A program made the position numbers and the translations under genes. The notes below the pieces were generated by a model that saw nothing but the letters and a program-made list of their open reading frames with translations, was not told the origin of the DNA and did not search any database. 64,000 nt of DNA. Origin: Immersiella caudata. Lineage: Eukaryota > Ascomycota > Sordariomycetes > Sordariales > Lasiosphaeriaceae. The DNA lies in NCBI GenBank assembly GCA_030512335.1, contig JAULSU010000001.1, forward strand, positions 930,001 to 994,000, read 5' to 3'. Below, in pieces: positions 1 through 9,734 of this stretch. Each line of letters opens with the position of its first letter. The first letter of the stretch is position 1.

Positions 1-2495
1 ATGGACATCGCGCGGTCTTCGTAGAACGCCTTGAAGGCTTCGCAGATGGACACACGGTTAGTGGACTGGAAGGATGCATTGAACATCCTGCGAAGCGACA
101 GGGTAGCTAGAGCGTGGATGTGGTGCCCTTGCTTGTTGCCGGCAACTTTGATAATATCTTTCCAGAGCAGAGACATGGCCAATAACTGTATGCACCTTGA
201 TGCGGCAACCTTGACGTCACCCGTCGGCGGCCCGAGAGAATGGAAATACTGCCAAGCTGTAAAAGAGAAGGTCGACTCCGAATCGAGTGCCAGCCTGTAA
301 GCCGCTGGCATCAGCCGAGGTCGCTTAGACTCGTCGAGGAGGGTGTTGGAGACGGCCATGAGAAAAGGTTGCAGACTCTCAAGATCCGGTACCACGTGAG
401 TGAAGATACCCATCATTTGAAGGAGGGCGGCTTCGAGCTTCCAGCCCGCCTTTTCAAAGAGAGCAAGAATAGAGTATATGACGCGGTCATACTTCCCACT
501 CTCCCTGATTTCTTGATCCATTTCAGTCGTCCAGTCCTGCTTCCATGCCAAGATCTTTGAAATGCCCGCAGACGGGTCTTTGATCCTGCTGCCATGGCGC
601 AGGATGGCAGCAGGGTTGTAATCAAGGGCCTCACAGACGTTTGCCAGGAAAACCTCGGGCTCTGCCTGGCTTCGATCTACATTGGTATTGACACCATGTC
701 CAGCAAGTAATCTGCGTGAATCCTGGAGACTGAAACGTGAGAGTCTGATGACGTGAATGGTGTCTGTCGTGCCAGGTGGGAAACCCCAGCTAGTATCCGT
801 GAGGGCCACAACGACAGGGCAGCAGTTGCGGGATAGCAGGCCTACCAAGCGAAACAAATTCTGCCAGTCCCGTATCGTGTCCGCTGATGCACAGGTTAGT
901 GTATAGAGTTCTTCAAGCCCGTCCAGCAGAACCACAGCGTTCTTCCCATTCAAATCGTACAATGCGTCCCTGATCGTGTCCATTGGAGACGCAGAAGTCA
1001 AAATAGGATTCTCCTGTCCCGAGACTGCATCGCGAAGTGATCGCGCGAGTCTATGTATGCCGTAAACATCCCCCAGCTTCGGCTTCACCAGAACGACTCT
1101 TTTGAAGAAGCACGTTGCTTTCCACCACCAAGCCAGATGTTCTAGTAGGCAGGATTTGCCTGTCCCGAGAGCGCCAGAAACAGCAATAAATGTCGAGTCT
1201 GCGAGTATTGCTTTCTCGATAACACGAATCTCAGCCTCGCGCCCAACAAGCTGTCGAGCTGCTCCTTTCGGATGGAGTCCCATCAAAGACAGGGTCGTCG
1301 GTCGAGGAAACAGAGGAGCGTTCCAGTCAACATCATCGGCCATGTAGACCGCTGGAACGATGTAGTCGGGAATTTCAACCATCTCTTGATACTGGGCTGC
1401 GCGCTTGCCGTCTCTATCCATAGCACGTCTGGCCTCTGCAGTGGATTGCACAAACGGAAGGCCACGGGCACAAAGTGCGTCGTAGAATGCTGCCGCAAAA
1501 ACCTTCGCCCCTACTGACTTCAGTTCGTAGCGCATGGCGACGACGCCTCGAAGTCCGCAGCACAGAAGTTCGGCGGCCAAATTGTTCGCCATCAGTCCGG
1601 TCGAGGTCGCCGTCTTGCACGCGCAAAGTACCACCCAGGGCACCCCATTGGAGGCCAGTGCCTCGCCCACCTCCTTTGCTGAGCGACTTTCCCGATGCTG
1701 AAGATTGGGACTGACAAATTCGATCGTTGCGCCACCCTTTGCGGTGCTGTTTCCGTGAAGATCGAAATGAACCAGGTCAATTTCCCCAGTGTGTTGCAAT
1801 AGAACACGAGTAAACTCCTCAAACGTCCCAGGTCGGATGTAGTCGACAAGGATCTGATCCGACCCTGATTGAGGGATGGCATCAATTGTTTGGACCAAAG
1901 GGAGCGTAGACAGCCGGGGTTGAACGTCGGGCTCTGTGTACGACCGTGCCTCAACAGCCAAGATCCGGTAAGGTCTTTGCGGCCGAGGAATCTGTGCGAC
2001 TGCTGGTTGTCGCGGTGAAGGGACCTTAAGCACCCTCTGGACTTCCAGAGGCGGCAATGCCAGCGCGGGGGCTCCGTCCTCGCCGCGACCGCCGTCGAGT
2101 ATCTCCCAATGAAGCCTGTCGATGCCCGCTTCATCAGCAAAGAAAAGGATGCGGAGTGTGATGGGACCCGCCGCGTCGTCGATGATCTCCAGCAGCGGCT
2201 CCAGCTGCTCCTCGAGCGATGCCCTGTATAACGCGAAAAGCTGGCGACCGGCCTTAATCCGTGGACTGGAAAATGGCTCATTCGCGTATTCTTCTAGAAG
2301 CCAGCCAAATTTTCCGTCCTCGTCAGAGTTGCGAAGTGGATCTCGAAGTTCAAACTCGATAGATCGGAAGGCAGCCGAGTCGTTGTCATTTTTCGTTGAA
2401 GCCCGGACTCGCCAGCAGCGATCCCCAAGCTGCGTAGATGCCTCGATGGAAATGGTGGGCCTTGGGGTGTTGTTGACGGCCATTTCCGACACCAT
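1..2495 (-). CDS. CHAT-domain protease / STAND NTPase (NLR-like), 3' end outside window
   Basis: This is one open frame of at least 831 codons with no intron needed, and it runs off the left edge. I chose the ATG at 2495 (MVSEMAVNN); a second ATG lies at 2483. The middle of the protein carries a CHAT (caspase-like) protease core: a beta-strand ending in VHFDLHGN (candidate catalytic His about residue 247) and VVLCACKTAT (candidate catalytic Cys about residue 293). Next comes a P-loop, GALGTGKS, at about 441-448, and a Walker-B-like strand, AVVLLDGLEEL. This order (protease then NTPase) is the NLR/STAND plan, in which oligomerisation on ligand binding would activate the protease. The sensor repeats expected at the C terminus lie outside the window. 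The divergently transcribed neighbour encodes a gasdermin-like protein, the expected substrate class. Family assignment is by motif; substrate cleavage is inference. Confidence 0.85.
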   Translation of the reverse strand, partial: MVSEMAVNNTPRPTISIEASTQLGDRCWRVRASTKNDNDSAAFRSIEFELRDPLRNSDEDGKFGWLLEEYANEPFSSPRIKAGRQLFALYRASLEEQLEPLLEIIDDAAGPITLRILFFADEAGIDRLHWEILDGGRGEDGAPALALPPLEVQRVLKVPSPRQPAVAQIPRPQRPYRILAVEARSYTEPDVQPRLSTLPLVQTIDAIPQSGSDQILVDYIRPGTFEEFTRVLLQHTGEIDLVHFDLHGNSTAKGGATIEFVSPNLQHRESRSAKEVGEALASNGVPWVVLCACKTATSTGLMANNLAAELLCCGLRGVVAMRYELKSVGAKVFAAAFYDALCARGLPFVQSTAEARRAMDRDGKRAAQYQEMVEIPDYIVPAVYMADDVDWNAPLFPRPTTLSLMGLHPKGAARQLVGREAEIRVIEKAILADSTFIAVSGALGTGKSCLLEHLAWWWKATCFFKRVVLVKPKLGDVYGIHRLARSLRDAVSGQENPILTSASPMDTIRDALYDLNGKNAVVLLDGLEELYTLTCASADTIRDWQNLFRLVGLLSRNCCPVVVALTDTSWGFPPGTTDTIHVIRLSRFSLQDSRRLLAGHGVNTNVDRSQAEPEVFLANVCEALDYNPAAILRHGSRIKDPSAGISKILAWKQDWTTEMDQEIRESGKYDRVIYSILALFEKAGWKLEAALLQMMGIFTHVVPDLESLQPFLMAVSNTLLDESKRPRLMPAAYRLALDSESTFSFTAWQYFHSLGPPTGDVKVAASRCIQLLAMSLLWKDIIKVAGNKQGHHIHALATLSLRRMFNASFQSTNRVSICEAFKAFYEDRAMS

Positions 2496-2829
2496 TTTCG
2501 CAAAGTTCTCACGTCGCCAACGAGCGGAAAGGCGGGCGGCCGTTGAAGAGAAGATGTTTGCGTTGCGGTGAAGAAGGAGAGGAAAGGGCGGGAACCGATG
2601 GCTCCGCACTGGTGGCAGGCGTGGAGAGAAGACAGGGGTAGAGCGACGACCTGCAGCAAACATTGGCTCGCTCAGCCTCAGCTGAAGCAATGCATCCCCT
2701 CCCCGCGCAAAAAACCTCTCAATCCCCGCTTCCTCACGACGCACCCTTCCCCTCTCGCGACATCACCACAGATAAGCCGAACCCCAACAACATCACAACC
2801 ACAACCGCCGTACACACAAAAAGACCAAA
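2496..2829. promoter_or_regulatory. Shared divergent intergenic region of CHAT and gasdermin-like genes
   Basis: These 334 bp separate the two divergent start codons and must hold both promoters. On the plus strand the last 170 bp are rich in C/A and in CCTC and CATCACC tracts, as in many fungal 5' UTRs. I see no convincing TATA box. The short shared spacer suggests coordinated expression, which is inference. Confidence 0.5.
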
Positions 2830-3750
2830 ATGGGCTACCTTGTCCTTAACGCCATTAACCAACCCAGCGAAACAGCAGCCTCCAACCTCCTCGGTCGCTT
2901 CGTCATCAACCCGCACGACCCCCTCTCCTTCGGCTCCGCCCCTCTCTCCCCGTCGAGCACCATCCCCGCCTCCCTCTTCGACCCCGACAAATCCTTCATC
3001 GACGCCGAGATCTACATCCACAGCCTACGTGATTCCAATCTCCAAGCCGCCGTGCGAGATGCTGTCACGCTTAATCGGAGTAGGAGTAACACGGGGGATT
3101 TGACGCTTTCTTCGGACTTGATTAGGAGTCAGAGGATTAATGATATTCGCGGGGCGTTTAAGGCGTTGGTAGCTGATAGGGGGGTGATAGGGGAGCTGCG
3201 GGAGTTGCTAAAGGAGAATAAGAAGGTGAAGACGGTCTATCTTGTTAGGGGGATACTGCTTGCTGTGAATGCGAAGATGGAGACGGGCGGGGATGATGTG
3301 GCTGATACGAAGGTTGGAGTTCGTGCAGCTGTTCCGATGGAAGTTTTGGGTACGCCGGCTGCTCCGGTCGCTGGGACGGTGATTGGGGATGCGGAAAGAA
3401 GTAAGACTCAGCAACGCATTACAGGGTTCAGCGGGACTGCCATGGGAACGAGTGTGTTTGGGGTTGAGTACTGGGAGTGTAAGGTGAAGCGGCAAGGTGG
3501 GCTGAAAGCGTTGTATCAGAGGAGGAAAGAGGACGATTTGGTGTTTGGGGAGGCGATGGAGCCGAGGAATGAGCATTTTGGGCTGGGCTCCGCAGAGGAA
3601 GAGGAAGATGATATTGAGGACAGCGAGGAGGAGGACTTTGCTTTGGGTGCGGGTGTTGAGTTCGTGTTGGGTGGTGTGTTGAACCAATTTCCCAGCCAAG
3701 GGAGTGGCTCAGATCGCAACTCTAACCTTACTATCCCGGACATCCCGTAA
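2830..3750 (+). CDS. Fungal gasdermin-like protein (HET-Q1/RCD-1 type)
   Basis: A single-exon gene of 306 codons; the ATG follows CCAAA, a good fungal context. The N terminus MGYLVLNAINQPSETAASNL, followed by LGRFV, resembles the start of fungal gasdermin-like proteins (HET-Q1 and RCD-1 family). The internal strands VKTVYLVRGILLAVNAK and SVFGVEYWECKVKR fit the same family's beta core. A glutamate/aspartate-rich segment (about residues 256-272) precedes a roughly 35-residue tail that would be the releasable C-terminal inhibitory peptide in the HET-Q1 model. Known family members form membrane pores and kill the cell after proteolytic removal of the tail. There is no signal peptide or classical TM segment. 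A CHAT protease gene lies 334 bp away on the other strand. The final residues could change if a weak GTAACC donor near 3748 is used. Family recognition is from memory of the conserved blocks, not a search. Confidence 0.78.
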   Translation: MGYLVLNAINQPSETAASNLLGRFVINPHDPLSFGSAPLSPSSTIPASLFDPDKSFIDAEIYIHSLRDSNLQAAVRDAVTLNRSRSNTGDLTLSSDLIRSQRINDIRGAFKALVADRGVIGELRELLKENKKVKTVYLVRGILLAVNAKMETGGDDVADTKVGVRAAVPMEVLGTPAAPVAGTVIGDAERSKTQQRITGFSGTAMGTSVFGVEYWECKVKRQGGLKALYQRRKEDDLVFGEAMEPRNEHFGLGSAEEEEDDIEDSEEEDFALGAGVEFVLGGVLNQFPSQGSGSDRNSNLTIPDIP

Positions 3751-5041
3751 CCAGTAGAAAGAGTCGTCGTGATGGGTGCAGCCGAGTCGCTTTTCAGCTC
3801 GGGCATGATGTCGCCCAGCAGGCCCGTGCAGAATGCTGGGCTGACTCTTGTCCATTCACTCACAGAAGGCCCGTAATCTGATGGCTTACATTGGACTTGC
3901 ACCTCAGCGCTGATCTTCGCACCACCCATCCAGCAGAATCTCAGAAAAAGACACGACCATTTCTTCGCACCAAATCTTGGTGGCCTGGTTCGCCCGCCAA
4001 CCTGAGATCTCGATCATTGAACTCTTTTGTCTTCGCGCTCGGCTCGCTGTGCTTTGCGCCCGCCGCGAAGCGCAACCACAGCATTGGGCGCCTCAGCACT
4101 CGCTATCCTCCACCAACACCAAAACCAACAAAACAGCACAGCAAGACACGAAACCATCACGCGCCAAGATGATTCCCGTCGCCCTCCTCGCTCCGCTCTG
4201 CTAATACATCATCTCTCACCTCATCACCACTATCGCTGTCCTCAACTGGGATAGCGAGGCGTCCTTCGGGGTGCCTGCCTCCGGGCGAAGCACTTCTTTT
4301 TCTGCCCGCAGCACGGCCTCATCAACCACTATGTTCGCCTAAGAATCCTCATTTTAGCCACGGCAACCGAGACCGTAGTTAAAAAATCTAGCTAATGCGT
4401 TTGCACACCCCCTTGTTCAGCGACGTGATCTTCACTTACTGCCAGTCAGCACATGCTAACGGGTGTGTTGACATTTGCCCCTATAAAGAAGGAGATTCTA
4501 ACTGAAAGTCGGAACCTCAACAAGCAACCTGTCAGATATGAGCGTAACTACTAGGGTCAAGAAGCAATTGGGCTCCCCCGCTTTTTGGCGCAGTGGGTAG
4601 TTTCTGACACAACCTGAAGCAATACAATCAAGCTTCTGGAACCCACTTCATTTTCACCAATCCCAAGGTGCAGTATTCCTGACACCTACAGCGCCTACGG
4701 CGCCGTAGTACGGCTTGGAATAGTACTGCTTTGTAGCGGCTCACAGGTCTGTAATACAGGGCCTCTCCAGTACTCTCAGAAGCTAGAATTTAACAAGATT
4801 TAAACCAGATAACGAAAAGGAAAAGATTTAAAATAATACTAAATTTATTCTTTTAAGCACGGCCTTTATAAAAAGTGGTGAAAAAGGCTTACATATTGAT
4901 TCAAAACCTCGGCTGTCAAGAATTCTACCAAGGCAAAATGGCGCCTCCAGCCCTAACTATGTATACGCCGTGCCATGTCCACCAAAACCGTCAATTTCCC
5001 TTGACGCACCACTAAGGTGCTACAGCCCACCCTGAGCTGGG
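3751..5041. other. Gene-free, AT-rich interval with a dispersed repeat
   Basis: I see no supported gene here. The segment 3940-4250 has only short CA-rich frames. From about 4380 the DNA becomes AT-rich, with many TpA steps, and includes one copy of a 71-bp dispersed repeat (4726-4796). The sequence at 4483-4525 resembles 46298-46340. This is probably decayed transposon DNA. Confidence 0.6.
4726..4796 (+). repeat. 71-bp dispersed repeat, copy A
   Basis: The segment aligns without gaps to 50063-50133. By eye there are 8 differences in 71 positions, and 7 of them are C/T or A/G transitions. It starts CTGCTTTGTAGCGGCT and ends TAACAA. The pattern fits an old transposon or LTR fragment mutated by RIP. 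Copies lie 45 kb apart in the same orientation. Confidence 0.8.
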
Positions 5042-6130
5042 GTGACTAGTTTCACGCGGGTAAGGCACAAAAGGGGAAATTTTGGGTGCCCAGGTTTGTC
5101 TCATGTAATAGGTGTTGTTTTCGATCCCCAGCGCCGCGATGAACTACCGCCGACGCGTTATCCCTCGAGACCCGCGCCGCACCCCACACTCCCCGGGCTT
5201 AGCGAGGCAATAAGTCTCCACCACTTCTTTCAAGCCCTGGCGACCGTTTTCGGAAACCAAGTCGGGTGGAGGCCGGAGGACAGAAGATACGCCAACGATC
5301 CGTACCCCGAGCTTGCCGACAGGATGCAGGTGTGGAAGGTCCAACTCCACCAGCCAAATTTACCGTGTTCTTATTGCTGCCGCCGCATTCGTGGGCGCCT
5401 ACAACGAATTCACCCCTGGCCTGGGAGACGAGGATTATGCCTCTAATGCTCATTTCGCCGTTGCCAACCCGGATGCCTCGGCTGCAGAGGAAGAGGCTGT
5501 TTTCCGACAAGCCGGGCAGTGGCTCTACGACCGCATCATGTCCGATGACCAAGGGCTGACGGCCTTCGCTGCTCAACTCTCCGCACCTGGTGGCGCTCGA
5601 ATTTGTGCAAGAACCGCCAAGACATTTGCCCCTTGACGCTTCCCAAGGGCATTCCCCTACTCAGATGCACACTTTTTTCCTCTGTGAGCTGATGAAAGTG
5701 CTCTGGACATTTGAGCACATGGGCCTAGGTGCGTGGAACCCGATAATAGGCAGGGACCCCAGCATGCCCCAAGACTAGGGATTTTTGGTCTTGCACTTTG
5801 GAATTCAGGAATCCCCTAACCCATCACTGACTGGGAGTTCGCTGCGGTCTGCATAGGAGTCTTCTTCGGATCGTTTCGCGTCGAAAAGGTCGATCTTGGG
5901 GATCCCTACCCTGGTGTCGCCAATCATCAGCGGCTGGTTGCTTATCTCGCGGCATTTCCAACCCATTGGGGAACCAACATCACAGCCGCATTTGATGGCA
6001 TCTTTTTTGGAAGTCCGAGGCTGTGAACCACGTACTGAGTGGAGGCATACCGAAGCCTGTAGCCGGCCTGTAGATCAAGCTCTTCGAGTTATTTCTGCGC
6101 AAGCACCTTGGCTTGAGGTTTCTTCTCGAC
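5042..6130 (+). pseudogene. Degenerate coding remnant, family not recognised
   Basis: Several plus-strand frames here look protein-like but are broken by stops and frame changes. Examples are a stretch around 5270-5340 (GWRPEDRRYANDPYPELADR), one around 5355-5570 (VLIAAAAFVGAYNEFTPGLG, later QWLYDRIMSDDQ), and one around 5830-6020 (TDWEFAAVCIGVFFGSFR, later AYLAAFPTHWGTN). They may be pieces of one decayed gene. None has a clean ATG-to-stop model, and the TDWEFA phrase alone is not enough to call a kinase-like phosphotransferase. Confidence 0.3.
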
Positions 6131-6995
6131 ACCTTCGACGGCGGCGGCCAATTTGCATATTTGGTTTATGATTTATTTATAGTTCACTTTGGACTCTCTG
6201 CCTTCGACGACGTCTCATCACGGAGGGGCGCTTACTGTCTTTACCGGCCCTAGCGCTTCCCGGTCTCTTACTTGGTGGACGGCTCGGAGATTTTCGGCGT
6301 ACGGACTGAAGGGTTGGTGAAGCGTTACATCCCCCGACACGGTGCCAGCGATTGAGAGGACTGAAGTATCGTGGTCAGATTAGTTTCAATGCACAGCATA
6401 GTCCAGCGGGACACCCCTTATTGTCTCATACGAGAGCCCTGTGAAATTGAAATTGTGTTGTTGACAGGACAATGCAGAGACAAATAGGACACGAATAGGA
6501 AAATGGAGGATGTAAGGAGGTATAGGCTGGTGTCCGCCAAGGGGGTAGAAAAGGTGTTAAACCCATCCCTCCCGTAATAGGTCAGCCGGTCGCACAAAGT
6601 TTGGCTGCAGCGTTGCATCCAGAGAACTTCCGCACTCGCGACTCACAGGGTCCATTCATCCGGACGGAACCAAGCGAAGTCCTCCGTAGTAATTAATACA
6701 CATTTCAGCCTTCGGTTAGCTTTTCACTGGCTGTTGCTCATCATGGGAGTATTTGAAGGATTGGGCTGCAGTTGCACAAAACCGCATCCCAAAAGGCGAA
6801 TCGAACGGTGGTGTGAGTGTTTGTGTTTTACCATCAATTTAACTCCCCCGCATTTTTGAGACGGTTACAACTTTTAAGTTCTTGGCTGGTGGCAGTGCAT
6901 CAGTTCTTGGCGATCTGCTCCAAGACACATCTTGCCCGTGTCACCTGCCCCTATTCGCATCTTCTTGTCCCTTCATCAAGCGCATCGATTCCAAA
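6131..6995. other. Gene-free interval upstream of the GH7 gene
   Basis: No supported coding region. The last 200 bp, rich in pyrimidine tracts, would hold the GH7 promoter and 5' UTR; the initiator context is CCAAAATG. Confidence 0.5.
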
Positions 6996-8486
6996 ATGTT
7001 ACTCTTGGCGCTAATCCCCCTTTTCGCCCTCCCCAGCCCCTCAACCTCGCAACAAATCGGCACCTACAACCGCGAAAGTCACCCCTCCCTCTCCTGGACG
7101 CATTGCGCCGCCGCCAACACCTGCAGCCCCGTCAACGGCTCCCTCACCGTCGACCAGCGCAAGCGCTGGCTGCACCCTGTGGACAACTACTCTGACTGCC
7201 ACTGGTTCGGCTCTTACGACTGGAACCCGCGTTTCTGCAACACCACAGAAGTCTGCACCGATATCTGCGCGCTCGACGGTGCGGATTATCGTCCTAATAA
7301 CGGTCTCGGCGCGAGCTTTGCGAATACTAGCGTCACCCTCGCGGCTCATACATGGAAGGATTTCCAGACCAACGTCGGGCTGCGATTCTTCCTGCTTGAT
7401 TCCTCGTCTGAGTCAGAGTCGCCAAAGTTATACCAGACTTTTACGCTGCTGGGGAATGAGTTTACGTTTACTGTCAACTTCACCGCCACCGGCTGCGGTA
7501 TCAACAGCGGGTTGACTTTTGTGGAGATGGATGCCGATGGGGGGATGGCAAAGTATCCTACCAACAAGGCTGGCGCGGAATATGGGACTGGGCACTGCGA
7601 CTCGAAGTGCTCGCGTACTCATCTGTTTGTTGGCGGAAAAGCAAACCTTGAAAATTGGACACCTTCAGAGGTTGATCCCGCCTTGGGCGAAGGGCGGTAT
7701 GGAGCGTGCTGCCCCGAGTTTTCGGTGTGGAATTCGAATCGGAGGTCGTACTCTTTCGGGTCTCATCTCTGTTCGGGAAATGGGTATACGATTTGTGAAG
7801 GCGAGGAAGGGTGTGCTGTCTCCGACGGAGCGGATGTGGCAAAGACGCGATGTGATGCGGTTGGATGTGGGTATAACCCGTACCAAATGGGCGATAGGGA
7901 TTTCTATGGCGAGGGCAAGAAGGTTGATACGATGCGGCCGTTCACGGTGGTGACGAGGTTTGAGGCGGAGAGGGTGTATCAGATTTTTGTGCAGGACGGG
8001 AAGAGGATTGATACGCCACCGCCAAGCTGGGATGGGCTGCCGAAAGAAGGGGGAATCTCGAAAGAGATGTGTTCGAAGAGTGCCGAGGTTTTTGGGGAGC
8101 CTGATAGGTTTGGAGCGAAAGGGGGATGGGATGCGCATGTGGACATGTTGAAGAGACCGATGGTGTTGGCGTTGTCGATTAATCCTGATGTGAGCCCCTT
8201 TCCCCCTTGGTATACAGAGGATGCTGACATTTGCTCTCAGTTTGAGACAGGAAACTCGTGGCTCGATAGTGTCCATCCCAAGGGTGCCGATACGAGCAAG
8301 CCGGGTGTAGCTCGTGGAGATTGCCCTACAGACGGCCCATGGGAGGTTTTCGCTGCCTACCGTAATGCGTAAGTCGTTCTCCGCCAGTGCAGAAACTACT
8401 CGAGCACATGCTAAAATAGCGCCATCAGGAAGGTCACTTGGTCGAATCTGCGATTTGGTCCGATCGGCTCCACGATTGATTTGTAG
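6996..8486 (+). CDS. GH7 cellulase homologue with altered catalytic motif
   Basis: Three exons: 6996-8189, 8241-8368 and 8420-8486, with two 51-nt GT-AG introns. The product is 462 aa with a signal peptide (MLLLALIPLFALPSPSTSQQ). GH7 landmarks are clear: FVEMDADGGMAKYPTNKAGA, YGTGHCDSKC, GACCPE, and a C-terminal end WSNLRFGPIGST after splicing. There is no linker or CBM1. GH7 cellobiohydrolases and endoglucanases cleave cellulose chains outside the cell with a nucleophile and an acid/base in the motif E-x-D-x-x-E (usually EMDIWE). Here the matching positions 241-246 read EFSVWN, so the nucleophile Glu is kept but the middle Asp is Ser and the acid/base Glu is Asn. The gene is otherwise intact, so it may encode a non-hydrolytic or altered-specificity GH7 protein. 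Confidence 0.92.
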
Positions 8487-8658
8487 AGGGAGGGTTAATC
8501 TGAGGGTCTGGCACTCAGGCCATTCAACAAGACTTTTCTCGTCTAGTGCGTGGTCAGGCTCCCCTGATGACCCCCACTGATAACCCCTACCAAGCTGGTT
8601 GGTATCTTACACAGAATCAACTATGTACCCTCAAGGCCAGGTCCACCATGGAACCCAG

Positions 8659-9541
8659 CTACGTCGACCCATCCTCACGTATGATGCCATCTTCCATGTC
8701 ACTGAGGATCGTATCAATATAGTCGTCAGCCCAAGAAAGATGCAGAATGTAAGCGTTGGCGCGGCGCAGGGCAAGAAGACGCTCTGAAGGAGGGTCGATG
8801 GCCGGATGTTTGAAGAGAGTCCTTTCGATGGGAAGGGGCCTGGCAAGGGCAGGGGGAAGGAAGATTTCGATACGGTAAGTATGATCTTCAGGCGGTAAAC
8901 GCCCAAAGAAGATCTCATGCTGCCCAAAGGACTCGTCCATCCCGAGAATCATGGCGAGAGCGTTGTACGAGCGGTTGATCTTAGCGCCCTTGATGATATG
9001 GGTGACACTGAGGTCAAACATGTTGAGGACTGCGATAGCTGTTTTTTTTGGCCTTCTCCCATTCCGTCATCCCCCGCCTTGGTTAGAGCATAAGGGATGA
9101 TGTGTGCCACCTCCAGGAACTCAAAGTTTTCACCGACGACAAGGGGATTCCCGTCGTCGTCCAGAGCTTGACCCTGGACCATAAACCAGGTTTTGGCCTC
9201 AGCTTGGTCGAAAGCACGTGTGACGACGCAGCGATGACGATCGCGGATGAGGCAGTTCTCACGAAGCGCGGACAGGCACTCCGGGGTTCCAATGAAATCT
9301 TCTATCCAGCGCTGTTCTTCCTTGGAAAGAACATGGAGGGCTTCGCGATGGGCGGGGGAGGGTTGTGGCGTCTTGTGGGCAGAAGCACGCACTGTGCATC
9401 GTTGTCGGCTAGTTTCCTGACGTTGTGGGCGAGCATGAGGTACCGACAGGACAGGAAGAAGTTGGTTATCAGAAGCTCCGCTACCCAGAGAAAGGCCTCG
9501 CCGAAATCAAAGTCTGATAGCGTTACATGTCCATCGAGCAT
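8659..9541 (-). pseudogene. HNH nuclease-domain (HNH_2-like) gene with frameshifts
   Basis: Three minus-strand frames join into one HNH_2-type fungal protein. The core holds CLIRDRHRCVVT and, downstream, FEFLEVAHIIPYAL, the Cys/His and AHIIP signature of these nucleases. At 9042-9049 an eight-A run (minus strand) shifts the frame; one more A would join the core to the tail (NMFDLSVTHIIKG, INRSYNALAMIL, FGQHEIFF), which ends at 8659. A second frame change near 9385 separates the core from a likely N-terminal part that starts with ATG at 9541. Two lesions suggest a pseudogene, although the homopolymer lesion could be a sequencing error and the other an unrecognised intron. HNH_2 proteins are common in filamentous fungi and have no firm role. 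Confidence 0.65.
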
Positions 9542-9734
9542 AGCAAGAGAGAGCGAGCGGAAGAAGAGCAAAAGTCAATCAGGCCCTCGAGGGACGATTG
9601 ATGGCGGTGTGTCGCCATGCGTCAGAGGAAGGGATGCGGCCGGAATGGCGGTGGCGGGGGAGATTGACGGGCGAAAGTAAACAAGGGGGCGCTACCACAA
9701 AAACGCGATAACGGAGAAAATCATTCTGACCGTG

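Noticed and set aside
1592..2281. 229-codon minus-strand frame
   Set aside because: It overlaps the CHAT gene in another frame on the same strand, is rich in Arg/Ser and lacks the CHAT motifs that the real frame shows.
4732..5024. Solo LTR with TGTAGC...GCTACA ends
   Set aside because: The 6-bp inverted ends are present but no target-site duplication flanks them, and the repeat shared with 50 kb starts a few bases upstream of TG.
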